A DNA stretch of 64,000 nucleotides, taken from Deltaproteobacteria bacterium. GTDB lineage: Bacteria; Desulfobacterota; Binatia; HRBIN30; JACQVA1. The position numbers were made by a program, and so were the translations under genes. Location: contig JACOST010000014.1 of NCBI GenBank assembly GCA_016178705.1, positions 496,001-560,000 of the forward strand, given 5' to 3'. Shown in pieces: positions 35,158 through 44,441 of this stretch. Below the pieces are notes generated by a model. It had not been told where the DNA came from. It did not search any database and worked only from the letters and a program-made list of their open reading frames with translations. Numbering within the stretch: position 1 is the stretch's first letter; each line of letters starts with the position of its first letter.

Positions 35158-37005
35158 ATGTTTTGGACCGAGGAAGTGGCGCGCCGGGTCAGCGGACCCC
35201 AGATCGTCAATGATTCGAAGACGCCGTCGGGGCGTGTGCATGTCGGCGCCTTACGCGGCGTGATCATTCACGACGCGGTGTTTCGCGCCCTGCAAGAGCA
35301 TGGCGTCCCCGCGCGCTACTTGTTCGGTGTCGACGACTACGATCCACTCGATGAGATTCCCGCCGGGCAGGCCGAGCACTTCACGCCCTTCCTCGGCGCA
35401 CCGTTGTGCAACGTGCCCGCACCGCCGGGTTCGCACGCCAGCGATGTGGCGGAGCACTTCATCGGAGAATTCTTCGCGGTCTTCGCGGAACTCGGCGTAC
35501 GGACCGAGCAGTACCGCATGCGCGATGTCTACCGCTCGGGCCGATTCAATGAAGCCATCGACACGATCCTGCAGCACGCCGCGGTCGTGCGCCGCATTTA
35601 TCGCGAAGTGAGCGGCTCCAAGCGCGCGGAGAATTGGTATCCGTTCCAAGTCATCTGCGAACGCTGCGGCCGCGTTGGCACCACCGAAGTGACCGCCTAC
35701 GAAGGCGGCGAAGTCGTCTACACGTGCAGACCGGATCTGGTCACCTGGGCGCGTGGATGTGAATACCGCGGAAAGGTGTCGCCGTTCGACGGACGCGGCA
35801 AGCTGCCGTGGAAGTTGGAGTGGACGGCGAAGTGGAAGGTGCTCGGTGTCACCATCGAGGGGGCGGGGAAGGACCACAACACCAAGGGCGGCTCACGCGA
35901 TGTCGGCGCCGCGTGCTTGCGCGAAATCTTCGGGCAGGCGCCGCCGACGAACATTCCGTACGAGTTCTTTTTGGTGGGTGGCGCCAAGATGAGTTCGTCG
36001 CGCGGGGTCGGCGTGTCCGCACGAGAGGTCGCGACGCTGCTTCCCGCCGAGGTGTTGCGTTTCCTGATGATCCGCACGAAACCCAACCAGCCGGTGAATT
36101 TCGCCGCAGACGAAAAGAACATCACGAAACTGTTCAGCGACTTCGACCGCACGCACTGGCGCTCGTACCACGATCCGAAAGTGACCGAGGACGAGAAGCA
36201 CGCGTACCTCCTCTCGGAGGTGCAACCGGAAGGCGACTTCTATGAAGCGAACTTCCAATTGGTGCTGGCCCTGCTTCAGCTCCCGCACCTCCTCGATTTG
36301 GAAGGCGAGGTGGCGAAGCGCAAAGGCGCACCGCTGACGGATGTCGAGCTGCGGCACCTCCAACGGCGCGTGGCAACCGCCGCGCACTGGCTCGAGTTCT
36401 ACGCCAGCGAAGACGAGAAGATCGTCTTGCAGCAGACCTTGCCGTCCGCGGCCCGTGGACTGCGGCCGACGCAAGTCGCGTTCCTCCATCGCTTGGCGTT
36501 GGCGTTGGAGTCGGCCGCGTGGGACGAGGACGCGCTACAGCAATGCATCTTCGCCGTGGCGCGGCTCACGCCCATCGAGCAGCCGCAGGCGTTCCAAGCG
36601 GTCTATCTGGCATTGTTGGCGCGCGACTCCGGCCCCAAGGCGGGCAATCTCTTGGCGTTCCTCGATCGGAACTTCGTGACCACACGTCTTCGCGAGCTGC
36701 CGTACGGGCTCACCGAATTCTGGACGGAGAGCGGAATCACGCGCGAGCAGTTCGAAGCGTGGACCGCGGAGCACAAGAGCGGAATCACCGCGATCGATGC
36801 CGAGCTGGCCCTCGCCGCCGATACGCAAGCCGTTGGCGTCATTGAGTTCAAGGTCACGTTGAACGAGGGCAAGACGCACATGAAGCGCGTACTGTTCGAG
36901 ACGTTCGACGGAGTTGGGGATTTCCAGGAGCGCGCGGCTGCGTACATCCAAGCGCTGGTGAAGGACGGCCTTCCAATCGCGGCAGTGCCACCGCTCAAGC
37001 CGTAG
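35158..37005 (+). CDS. lysK: Class I lysyl-tRNA synthetase (LysK)
   Basis: A 615-aa class I LysRS, which charges tRNA-Lys in archaea and a minority of bacteria instead of the usual class II enzyme. The HIGH-like motif is SGRVHVGALRG, the KMSKS-like motif is GGAKMSSSRGVG, and the insert has the zinc-type CERCGRVGTTEV. The catalytic domain reads GVDDYDPLDEIP and DVYRSGRFNEAID. The C-terminal 200 residues form the helical anticodon-binding part. Bacterial class I enzymes are often nearer 520-600 aa, so it is slightly long. The ATG at 35158 gives the family start (MFWTEEVARR). Confidence 0.92.
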   Translation: MFWTEEVARRVSGPQIVNDSKTPSGRVHVGALRGVIIHDAVFRALQEHGVPARYLFGVDDYDPLDEIPAGQAEHFTPFLGAPLCNVPAPPGSHASDVAEHFIGEFFAVFAELGVRTEQYRMRDVYRSGRFNEAIDTILQHAAVVRRIYREVSGSKRAENWYPFQVICERCGRVGTTEVTAYEGGEVVYTCRPDLVTWARGCEYRGKVSPFDGRGKLPWKLEWTAKWKVLGVTIEGAGKDHNTKGGSRDVGAACLREIFGQAPPTNIPYEFFLVGGAKMSSSRGVGVSAREVATLLPAEVLRFLMIRTKPNQPVNFAADEKNITKLFSDFDRTHWRSYHDPKVTEDEKHAYLLSEVQPEGDFYEANFQLVLALLQLPHLLDLEGEVAKRKGAPLTDVELRHLQRRVATAAHWLEFYASEDEKIVLQQTLPSAARGLRPTQVAFLHRLALALESAAWDEDALQQCIFAVARLTPIEQPQAFQAVYLALLARDSGPKAGNLLAFLDRNFVTTRLRELPYGLTEFWTESGITREQFEAWTAEHKSGITAIDAELALAADTQAVGVIEFKVTLNEGKTHMKRVLFETFDGVGDFQERAAAYIQALVKDGLPIAAVPPLKP

Positions 37006-37070
37006 CCGCAGGCTTTAGCCTGCGCCTTGTTCCGGCGCCGTTTCGGACGCAGGCTGAAGCCTGCGGCTAC
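37002..37070. repeat. Hairpin GTAGCCGCAGGCT family overlapping the lysK stop
   Basis: Arms GTAGCCGCAGGCTTTAGCCT and AGGCTGAAGCCTGCGGCTAC, each itself partly palindromic (AGGCTNNAGCCT). The left arm supplies the TAG stop of the LysRS gene. It sits between the convergent lysK and hemW genes and could terminate both. Confidence 0.75.
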
Positions 37071-37086
37071 GAATGATTCCGAGCTA

Positions 37087-38268
37087 CTACAGAAACGTCG
37101 CGAAGACGCTGTCGGCGAGCATCAGGCCGCGCTCGCTGAGGTGCCAGCGCGACGCGTTCGCTTCCAGCAATCCGTCGCGTCGCAGTTCGGCGGCGTGCGG
37201 GAATGCCAAAACAAAATCGACGCCGAAGCGGTCGGCGAACGCGCTTGCTGCGAAGCCGTCGCGCAGGCGCAAGTTGAGAAACACAAATTCGCCTTGCGCT
37301 TGCGAGTCCGCGAGTGCTTCTGCGTAGACCCGCGCGTGACCGTGCGTGTTCACCTTCTGGATGTACCCGGTCGGGCTCTTCTCATCGCTCCACCGCCGTC
37401 CCGGAACCGGGACGTGGCAGAACGAATGCGCACCGGCGCCGACGCCGAGGTAGGCACCGCCGCGCCAGTAGTTGAGATTGTGGCGGCACTCGCGCGCAGC
37501 GCGTGCGTAGTTCGAGATTTCGTAGTGCGCGTAACCGGCGGCGCCGAGCAGCTCTTCGGTTCGCATGAACATCGCCACCTCGATCTCCTCCGGCGCTTGA
37601 GTGAGCTGCTTCTTGGCGCGCATGGTGTAGAAGGCGGTGCCTTCTTCGAAGGTCAGGTTGTAGGCCGAGATGTGATCGGGCGCGAGGGCGATCGCCGTAC
37701 GCAAGTCGCTTTCCCACTCTTCCAGTGTTTGGCCCGGGACGGCGAAGATCAGATCGAGATTGAGGTTGTCGAAGCCCGCCGCGTGGGCGAGATGAATCGC
37801 GGCGATGGCTTCCTGATCGTCGTGAATGCGGCCGAGCGTTTTGAGATGCCGCGGGTTGAACGACTGCACACCGAAGCTGATGCGATTAACGCCTGCATCG
37901 CGAAAGCCGCGCAGCTTGTCGAGCGTGATGGTGCCGGGATTGGCTTCGAGCGTGATCTCGGGACAGTCGGCAGTCGGCAGGGGGCAGTCGGCAGACCCAG
38001 GGAACTCGGCGGGCCATATTCTCCGCACGGCGGCCAGGACGCGTGCGATTGATTCGGGCGCAAACAACGACGGCGTGCCGCCGCCGAAGAAGATCGTTCC
38101 GACTTCCCCCTGCCAATCCGGCTGCGCCGCGTAGTGGTCCAGCTCGCAAATCAACGCATCAGTGTACTCGGCTTCAGGCCAACGGGTCGCCGCGTGCGAG
38201 TTGAAGTCGCAGTACGGACACTTCGCGTGGCAGTACGGAATGTGGAGATAGAGCGAGAAGCGATTCAT
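37087..38268 (-). CDS. hemW: HemW-like radical SAM protein
   Basis: Protein of 393 aa with the HemW N-terminus LYLHIPYCHAKCPYCDFNSH: the CxxxCxxC cluster with the following F characteristic of HemW and HemN. GTIFFGGGTPSLF and RISFGVQSFNPRHLKTLGR follow. HemW is a radical SAM heme chaperone that hands heme to respiratory proteins. It is often annotated as coproporphyrinogen oxidase-like. Residues about 92-104 (SADCPLPTADCP) are an in-frame repeat insertion, see separate entry. The ATG at 38268 gives the family start; it is 11 bp after the esterase stop, so it is probably in one transcript. Confidence 0.92.
   Translation of the reverse strand: MNRFSLYLHIPYCHAKCPYCDFNSHAATRWPEAEYTDALICELDHYAAQPDWQGEVGTIFFGGGTPSLFAPESIARVLAAVRRIWPAEFPGSADCPLPTADCPEITLEANPGTITLDKLRGFRDAGVNRISFGVQSFNPRHLKTLGRIHDDQEAIAAIHLAHAAGFDNLNLDLIFAVPGQTLEEWESDLRTAIALAPDHISAYNLTFEEGTAFYTMRAKKQLTQAPEEIEVAMFMRTEELLGAAGYAHYEISNYARAARECRHNLNYWRGGAYLGVGAGAHSFCHVPVPGRRWSDEKSPTGYIQKVNTHGHARVYAEALADSQAQGEFVFLNLRLRDGFAASAFADRFGVDFVLAFPHAAELRRDGLLEANASRWHLSERGLMLADSVFATFL
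37961..37994. repeat. CAGTCGGCAG tandem repeat inserted within hemW
   Basis: Three copies of CAGTCGGCAG with a GGGG spacer (37961-37994). In the minus frame they give SADCPLPTADCP before EITLEANPGT, a position where HemW relatives have no such Cys-Pro run. It is apparently a slippage-prone dispersed repeat that stayed in frame. Confidence 0.7.
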
Positions 38269-38279
38269 GCTGCTCGGGC

Positions 38280-40148
38280 TCAGCTCTCCCACGGATACGC
38301 GTCGAACGGGAACTCCTTGCAGCCGCGCTGGCCAGCGGTGGGATAGTCTTTCTTGGTGAAGCCGCGCGACCAATTCGCCAGCTCGCGGAAGATGCCGCAC
38401 TTGTCCTTCTGTGTCGGCAGGCGCGGATCGCTATCGACGGCGGCGAGCACACTCGCTTGCGTGACAAAATCCGACGACATGTGAATGCCGCCGCCCGCTG
38501 GCGTATCGAGGACGATGAACTTGGCGCTCGTCGCGCTGCCGTCGTCCCACGCGGCCCACGACGGCTGCTGACCGTCACGCCCACGCCCCGGCGCGCCGCG
38601 GTAAGCAAACTCAGCCCAGTACGACATCATCTGCGCGCTGAGCGTGTGGCGACCGGGCTCGTTGTCCGTGGTGAAGAGTCGGTTGCCTTCGCGGCCGAGA
38701 TTGAAATGGCCAAAGACGAACGGAATCTCGAAGCCATGCGCGGCCCCGAGCATCACCGAGAGGTCGGCGCCGAGCAGGTGCGGCTCTTCGTCCCAATCGA
38801 AACGATAGGCGAACACGCTCGGCCCTTGCGTGTTGCGCATCTGCCACGCGGGCTCGTCGGCGCCCGTCGCCTTCCACATTTTGGCGAGATACTCGGCGGT
38901 CAGGACGTAGTGCTGCTCGTCACGCAGGCGCGGGATGAGCCACAAGATCCGTCGCACGCGCGCCGGATCGCCGAACATGAACAGCTTGTTTTCATCGCGA
39001 TTGGTGCCGAGGATCACGGGTACTTGGTTGTAGCCACTCGGGCGCGCGAAGCGCTGCATTGGATCGTCGGCCGGCAGCACGACGCCGTCGCGAAAGACTT
39101 TGGGCATATCGATCATACCCATGCCCCGCGCCGGCGTATACGCTTTGAGAACGCTGAGGCTCGTTTGTCCGCGCAGGTAGTGTTCGACGTCGGCGCCGCT
39201 CATTCCGGCCAGACGGGCCTTGGCCGACGCGCGATCGGTGGCCTGGCCGCCGGCGATCAGCAGCCGCAGCAGCGCTTCGTTGGAACTGTTCGCGGAGCCC
39301 GGCTCGGGATCGTCGCTGAAGTGCTCGGCCTCGATCACATCACTCAGGCCCAAGCCGCCGCTTTCGACGATGGCACGTTGAAACAAACCGTTCGCTTGTG
39401 GTGACAGCAGCAGCGTGAAGACGTTGGTGCCGCCCGCCGATTCGCCGAAGATGGTCACGTTGTGCGGATCGCCGCCGAACGCCGCCACGTTGTCGCGCGT
39501 CCATTGCAGCGCGCGCACGAGATCGAGCGTGCCGAAGTTGCCCGAGTGATCGAGATCGCTGGTGCCGGTGCCGCGCAGCGCCGGGTGACGGAACCAGCCG
39601 AACGGGCCGAGGCGATAGTTGATGGTGACGACGACCAGCTTGTGGGTCGCCGCGAGGTTACCGCCGTTGTAGAAGCCGCCCTCGCCGATCGAATTGCCGC
39701 CGCCGTGAATCCACACCATCACCGGCAGGCGCGCGTCGTTCTTCGGCACGTTAGTCTCCGCCATCTTCGGCGCGTACACGTTGAGATAGAGACAGTCCTC
39801 ACTGCCGACCGGCTCACCGGCGCGCCCCTTGACGCCGCCGAGCGGGCTGGCGAACTGGGTACACGGCGAGCCGAACTCGATCGCCTCGCGCGTCCCCGTC
39901 CACGCCGGCGGTGGCTGCGGCGCGCGCCAACGCAGCGCACCAACCGGCGGCGCGGCAAACGGAATCCCGAGCCAGGCGTGATTGCCGTATTGGCCGACGT
40001 AGCCCACGACCGTTCCTGACGACGTCATCCGCTGGGCAGCGGGATCGAGCGTCCGCGCCTCGTGCTCCTCGGGAGCGCAGCCTGCGCTCATCATCACGGC
40101 GATCAGAGCTGTAGCTAGCAGTGGACCGCAACCAGTTTTCCGCGCCAT
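38280..40148 (-). CDS. Carboxylesterase type B lipoprotein
   Basis: Of 622 aa with a GGAGGGA RBS. The signal peptide ends in the lipobox MSAGC (Cys24), so it should be anchored in the outer or inner membrane facing the periplasm. The alpha/beta-hydrolase body has the oxyanion region MVWIHGGGNSIGEGG, the nucleophile Ser in TIFGESAGGTNVF, and a C-terminal catalytic His in a GAAHGFEIPFVFG segment. It is somewhat longer than the 500-550 aa usual for type B enzymes because of extra surface loops. Natural ester unknown. Upstream is a 307-bp divergent region. Confidence 0.88.
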   Translation of the reverse strand: MARKTGCGPLLATALIAVMMSAGCAPEEHEARTLDPAAQRMTSSGTVVGYVGQYGNHAWLGIPFAAPPVGALRWRAPQPPPAWTGTREAIEFGSPCTQFASPLGGVKGRAGEPVGSEDCLYLNVYAPKMAETNVPKNDARLPVMVWIHGGGNSIGEGGFYNGGNLAATHKLVVVTINYRLGPFGWFRHPALRGTGTSDLDHSGNFGTLDLVRALQWTRDNVAAFGGDPHNVTIFGESAGGTNVFTLLLSPQANGLFQRAIVESGGLGLSDVIEAEHFSDDPEPGSANSSNEALLRLLIAGGQATDRASAKARLAGMSGADVEHYLRGQTSLSVLKAYTPARGMGMIDMPKVFRDGVVLPADDPMQRFARPSGYNQVPVILGTNRDENKLFMFGDPARVRRILWLIPRLRDEQHYVLTAEYLAKMWKATGADEPAWQMRNTQGPSVFAYRFDWDEEPHLLGADLSVMLGAAHGFEIPFVFGHFNLGREGNRLFTTDNEPGRHTLSAQMMSYWAEFAYRGAPGRGRDGQQPSWAAWDDGSATSAKFIVLDTPAGGGIHMSSDFVTQASVLAAVDSDPRLPTQKDKCGIFRELANWSRGFTKKDYPTAGQRGCKEFPFDAYPWES

Positions 40149-40455
40149 CGTCCCTCCGTTTCCGAATCGTTGCGTACCATATCGCTGTCGCACGCTGGTT
40201 TGGAAGTGCCGAGCGACGATTGTTGACGTTGATGGATGGTCGGGCATTCGCCGGGCAACTCATGTCGTGTCTCGCCAGTGTTTGTAACACGCGATCTTCT
40301 CTGAGTAGGGGCGACGCATGCGTCGCCCCTACAGGGAACAGGGAAGCTCATGGAACCCCAGTTGACGATAGCGTCAGCTCCAAGTACGTTTCGTGTCTGG
40401 CAATGGAGGCGTAACCAATTTTGGCCGCACCGATTTCGGCCACGAAGGACTGCCT
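40149..40455. other. Divergent intergenic region with a perfect palindrome
   Basis: 307 bp between the esterase and diiron genes. It contains the palindrome at 40305-40332 and no coding frame of merit. Both promoters should lie here. Confidence 0.5.
40305..40332. repeat. 28-base perfect palindrome GTAGGGGCGACGCA / TGCGTCGCCCCTAC
   Basis: Two 14-base halves are exact reverse complements. A second copy of the core GCGACGCATGCGTCGC lies at 41571-41586, so the two flank the diiron protein gene. Confidence 0.85.
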
Positions 40456-41544
40456 ATGATCAACGATGAAACCGTGGAAACCCCCGACGCCCGGCAGATC
40501 GACGGCTTCAAAGCGCCGATGGAAGTGTGCTGGCAGTTCGACTACGCGATCTCGCAAGAGAAGCTCGACAACCTTTACCGCAAGGCTAAACAGGCGCAGT
40601 GGGACGCCGAGCAGCAGCTCGACTGGAGTATCGAGATCGATCCGTCGAAGCCGATCATCGACGAAGAGCGCAACTTCTTCCTGCGCATGCCCTTCTTCCA
40701 GCGGCTATCGAAGACGCAACGCGAGACCTTCGCGGCCCACGCCACCGCGCAGCTCCTCTCGCAATTCCTTCACGGTGAGCAAGGCGCGCTGATGACAGCG
40801 TCGGCTCTCACTCATGCCGTGCCCGACTATGACGCCAAGCTCTACTGCGCAACGCAGACCATGGACGAGGCGCGCCACGTCGAGGTCTACCACCGCTACA
40901 TCAACAAGCTCGCGCTCGTGTATCCGATGTCGCCATGGCTCAAGGAACTGATCGACGCGACGCTGGCGGCGAATCACTACGCCAAGATCATGGTCGGTAT
41001 GAACATGGTCGTCGAGGGCCTGGCGCTCGCCGCGTTCCATAACATGCGCCGGGACACGTCGTGCGAGCTGCTGCGCAGCCTGACCGAAAACGTGCTCCGC
41101 GACGAGTCGCGCCACGTCGCGTTCGGCAACGTCTACCTCAAGCAGACGCTCGCCGACATGCATGCCGACGATCGCGAAGACGTCGCGGAGTTCGCATTCG
41201 CGGCGGTCAAGGGCATGGTCGACGCCCAAGGTGGCGTTGACGGTAGTGGGCAACGCAAAGCCGATCCCGGCTTCCTCAAAGTGCTCGAACGCAGCGGCAT
41301 CGACTTGCAGGATTTCATCGCCGCCTTGCATGAGGCCGGCGCCGCCGGCATCCGAATGAAGATTCCTCCCGGCCATCTCCACTCCTTCCGCGACCTGATG
41401 ATGCCGGCGCTCGTCCGCGTCGGCGCGGTCACCGAGCGTTCACGCGAACTCTACCAACGCGAAGGCATTCCCATCTGGGACGACACGTCGGTGCTCGAGT
41501 CGATGGAAGACGCCAACACCGGCGACATCGTCTTTCCTGACTGA
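40456..41544 (+). CDS. R2-like ferritin-fold diiron protein
   Basis: A 362-aa four-helix diiron protein. The ligand pattern is Glu108 in HGEQGA, Glu138 and His141 in MDEARHVEVY, Glu187 in VEGLALAAF, and Glu217 with His220 in RDESRHVAFG: the ExxH pairs of ribonucleotide-reductase-R2-like and N-oxygenase ferritin-fold enzymes. No radical tyrosine position can be assigned with confidence. It could be an oxidase or oxygenase acting on a lipid or amino substrate. The ATG at 40456 is preceded by GAAGGA; upstream in-frame codons to 40393 look like filler. Confidence 0.82.
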   Translation: MINDETVETPDARQIDGFKAPMEVCWQFDYAISQEKLDNLYRKAKQAQWDAEQQLDWSIEIDPSKPIIDEERNFFLRMPFFQRLSKTQRETFAAHATAQLLSQFLHGEQGALMTASALTHAVPDYDAKLYCATQTMDEARHVEVYHRYINKLALVYPMSPWLKELIDATLAANHYAKIMVGMNMVVEGLALAAFHNMRRDTSCELLRSLTENVLRDESRHVAFGNVYLKQTLADMHADDREDVAEFAFAAVKGMVDAQGGVDGSGQRKADPGFLKVLERSGIDLQDFIAALHEAGAAGIRMKIPPGHLHSFRDLMMPALVRVGAVTERSRELYQREGIPIWDDTSVLESMEDANTGDIVFPD

Positions 41545-41564
41545 AGGTTTGTTTCTTGCGACCT

Positions 41565-41590
41565 GTAGCGGCGACGCATGCGTCGCCCGC
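41565..41590. repeat. Second copy of the GCGACGCATGCGTCGC palindrome
   Basis: GTAGCGGCGACGCATGCGTC with GCCCGC; the core 41571-41586 is a perfect palindrome as at 40305. It lies just after the diiron gene and could act as a terminator hairpin, although no U-tract follows. Confidence 0.75.
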
Positions 41591-41687
41591 AAATCAAGCG
41601 GCTGTCTGAGCGAAAGCCGATCCCGCCTCACGTATGGATTCCGTCGGCGTCCACACATATAGAAAGAGCGGACGGAGGGGCCAATCG

Positions 41688-42497
41688 ATGAAAAGGTTTG
41701 CGGCGACGATTGGGATGGCGCTGGTGGCGCTGTCGGTTGTGTCCGGATGCCATCACGAGACATCCAAGGTGGACGGCATTCCCACCGACCTGCGCGTCGG
41801 CATCGCGCCTGTCTATCCACCGCTCGCGTTCAAGGACCACGGGGAGCTCAAGGGCGTGGAAGCCGATTTCGCGCACATGTTGGCGCCGGATCTCAAGATC
41901 AAGGTGACGTTGGTTGAGCTGACTTGGGATGAGCTGATTCCCGCCCTCGTCGATGGTCGCATTGATGTGATCATGTCCGGCATGTCGATTACCGAAGAGC
42001 GCAGCAAACTGGTCACCTTCACGCAACCGTACTTGCGCGTCGGACAGATGGCGCTGATTCGTCGCGCCGATTACAACCGCTACCGCGACTACGCTACGTT
42101 CGATCTACCGGCCACCCGCGTGGGTTACCACACCGACACCACTGGCGAGCTGTACGTGCGGCGCAAGCTCGCGCACGCCACGCTGCGTGGATTCGATTCA
42201 CCCGAGGCCGGCATCGCCGCCTTGCGCGCGGGTGACATCGACGTCTTCATCCACGACGCGCCGACGATCTGGCGCGTCACCGGCGGTTTCGAGAAGAAGG
42301 ATCCTGAACTGATTGGCCGTTACCGAATGTTGACGGAGGAGTATCTCGCCTGGGCAGTGCGCAAGGGCGACGAGCCGCTGCGCGAGCGTCTCAACTCCAC
42401 GCTGTTGCATTGGCAGAACACCGACCAGGTCGAAACAGAGCTGGACAAGTGGATCCCGGTGCGCAAAGTCAGCCTCGATCTGAAGGCACCGAAGTAA
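41688..42497 (+). CDS. Extracellular solute-binding lipoprotein, family 3 (amino-acid type)
   Basis: Of 269 aa. A signal peptide ends with the lipobox VVSGC at about residue 20, then the family 3 fold: LRVGIAPVYPPLAFKD, GVEADFAHMLAP, DVIMSGMSITEERSKLVTFT and DVFIHDAPTIW. Such proteins bind amino acids or opines for ABC importers, or act as sensor modules. No permease or ATPase gene is beside it, so it may work with distant components or as a sensor. GGAGGGG precedes the ATG. It converges on the DUF4105 gene with 8 bp between the stops. Confidence 0.9.
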   Translation: MKRFAATIGMALVALSVVSGCHHETSKVDGIPTDLRVGIAPVYPPLAFKDHGELKGVEADFAHMLAPDLKIKVTLVELTWDELIPALVDGRIDVIMSGMSITEERSKLVTFTQPYLRVGQMALIRRADYNRYRDYATFDLPATRVGYHTDTTGELYVRRKLAHATLRGFDSPEAGIAALRAGDIDVFIHDAPTIWRVTGGFEKKDPELIGRYRMLTEEYLAWAVRKGDEPLRERLNSTLLHWQNTDQVETELDKWIPVRKVSLDLKAPK

Positions 42498-42505
42498 GTC
42501 GCCGG

Positions 42506-44422
42506 CTACGGCGGATCGCGTAGTGCGATCTCGGCGACGGTTGCGGGCTCGTCGAGTGCCGGGCGGTACTCGCGGCGGACGTAGTCGAACGAGCCCTTCC
42601 GTACGTTGAAGAACGCCAGCTCGGGGAGACTGAAGAGGACGCCGCGCAGTCCCGCGCCCAGCGTGTGCCCGTGGTCGAACGGCGCCATTACTACGCCCGC
42701 GACGCTCGCGGCCACGCCGGTGGCGAGATTCAGGGCACCGAATATGGGGCGCGTGGCGACCGCGTCGTCAGTGAAGAACAAGAAGATCGAGTCTTCCGGG
42801 CGTTGGCGATAGACGGTCGACGTGAGTGTGGTCGATTCGCGCAGGTAAACCGCGAGTCCATTCTCGTGCCGGTACATCTCGGCGAGGCGCGTCCCCCGGT
42901 ACGACGCAATCTCGCCGCGTTCCGCAACGCGGTACGCGCTGTTCACCGCGGCCGCCGATACGAACGGAATGAAATTGAGCGACGCGTGGGTGTCAACGTA
43001 GCCGCCGAGACGCTGCGCGGATTCGCTTGGTTCCAATGTGCGGTTCACGACCCGGAAAATCTCCGAGACGCAATTCCTCGTGACGAGGTTGTAGCCGTAG
43101 ATCTGTGCGAGCTGGGCGCGGTAGCCCTGCTCGCGGGCGTTCGCTCGCTCCAGGCTTGCACGCAACTCCGCCTCGCTCGAGTGCGGATGAGTGAGGTCGG
43201 ACCACCTGACGGTGCGCGACGGCAGGAGGAGACCCGGATGCACGCGCAGATCCTGCCCCTCGTTGATCGCTTCGTGCAGTGCGAGAAAGCGATTGGCGGC
43301 GGCTTCTAGTGTGTTGAACTCGGCTTCGCCGATCCGGCTCGGTGCGACCAGCGGTGTGCGCGCGCGCTGCAACTGTTCACGCGCTTCGGCGAGCAGGTCC
43401 GGCAAGATGTCGCGGCGTGACGCGAGCGCCGAGTGCGTGATCACAGTCGCCTCGCGTGGAAAGGCGTCGAGGAAGACCAAGCGCCCACGCTGCTCGGACT
43501 CGTGCAGTGCCGCCAGACGCGCCATGCCGACGAGTAACGCGAACCCCCAATCGGGACGCTGCGAGCGCAGCAGCCGAGTCACTTCAGTCGCCAGTTGTGC
43601 TGAGAAGACATGCAGCGCTTCCACCTCTCGCGCATCGAGGCGGAACTCCGGCTGCGCCGGTGCGTAGTACGCATTCTGTTGCAGCGGCAGGGCTTGGTCG
43701 AGCGCGCGCAGCGCCAACCATCCAGTCATCAAATCGCGGTAGTGCGACGAGAACGCGTACGCGCTGCTCGGATAGGCTTCCGAGAGAGGGGCGGTCGGTT
43801 CGTCGCGCTCGTCCGGTGTGAGCTGCGCGATTTCATCCCGCACTTCTCGCATCCGTTGCTCAATGAAGTGCGCGCCGTATTCCTGCAGCACGCGTTTCCG
43901 CAGCGCAGCCAATGGAGATGACGCCTCTCTCGGAATGGCGGGCGTCGCAGCCATCACTGGCTCAGCGAAGAAAAACCCCGCGCCCGGCAGTCGCACGCCG
44001 GTGCCGTCGGGCTCACCGCGGTCGCGCGCGAGCAGTGTCTGCAACAACTCGCGATCGCTGCCGGCGTCGTCGAGCAAATCGAGTTGCCGGCTTTGGATCA
44101 GATGGTAGGTGCTGAAGCGATCGCGCAGCAGCGCGCAGGTGTCCGCCGCCGCGGCGATGCGGCTGACATGCACGGCGCGATTCTCCAGCATCGCATATGC
44201 GTAGAGAAAGTCCGCCCATGCATCGCGATGCAGGCGCAACACACTGGAAGGGTCGTGTTGGAAGTGGAAGGTCTCTTCGCCGAAGCGAATCGCCGCGTGC
44301 CCGCCGCTCGATCCGCCTTCGTTGCCCTCGACGTACACGTAGTCGACGAAGCACGCCGCCGTGTCCGCCCCGGTCGACAGCGGTGTCAGCACCAACGCGA
44401 GCAGCGTGCCGAGGGCGATCAT
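42506..44422 (-). CDS. DUF4105-family envelope protein
   Basis: Protein of 638 aa with N-terminal signal segment LGTLLALVLTPLSTGADTAA. The early region (GGHAAIRFGEETFHFQHD) and the Cys-containing motif RNCVSEIF near residue 440 match DUF4105-type proteins, which may have a papain-like His/Cys arrangement. That activity is not established from this sequence. The long middle part is helical. The next gene upstream on the same strand is a small lipoprotein, 19 bp before the start, suggesting an operon. Confidence 0.72.
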   Translation of the reverse strand: MIALGTLLALVLTPLSTGADTAACFVDYVYVEGNEGGSSGGHAAIRFGEETFHFQHDPSSVLRLHRDAWADFLYAYAMLENRAVHVSRIAAAADTCALLRDRFSTYHLIQSRQLDLLDDAGSDRELLQTLLARDRGEPDGTGVRLPGAGFFFAEPVMAATPAIPREASSPLAALRKRVLQEYGAHFIEQRMREVRDEIAQLTPDERDEPTAPLSEAYPSSAYAFSSHYRDLMTGWLALRALDQALPLQQNAYYAPAQPEFRLDAREVEALHVFSAQLATEVTRLLRSQRPDWGFALLVGMARLAALHESEQRGRLVFLDAFPREATVITHSALASRRDILPDLLAEAREQLQRARTPLVAPSRIGEAEFNTLEAAANRFLALHEAINEGQDLRVHPGLLLPSRTVRWSDLTHPHSSEAELRASLERANAREQGYRAQLAQIYGYNLVTRNCVSEIFRVVNRTLEPSESAQRLGGYVDTHASLNFIPFVSAAAVNSAYRVAERGEIASYRGTRLAEMYRHENGLAVYLRESTTLTSTVYRQRPEDSIFLFFTDDAVATRPIFGALNLATGVAASVAGVVMAPFDHGHTLGAGLRGVLFSLPELAFFNVRKGSFDYVRREYRPALDEPATVAEIALRDPP

Positions 44423-44441
44423 CGCGCGCTGCTCTCGGTCC

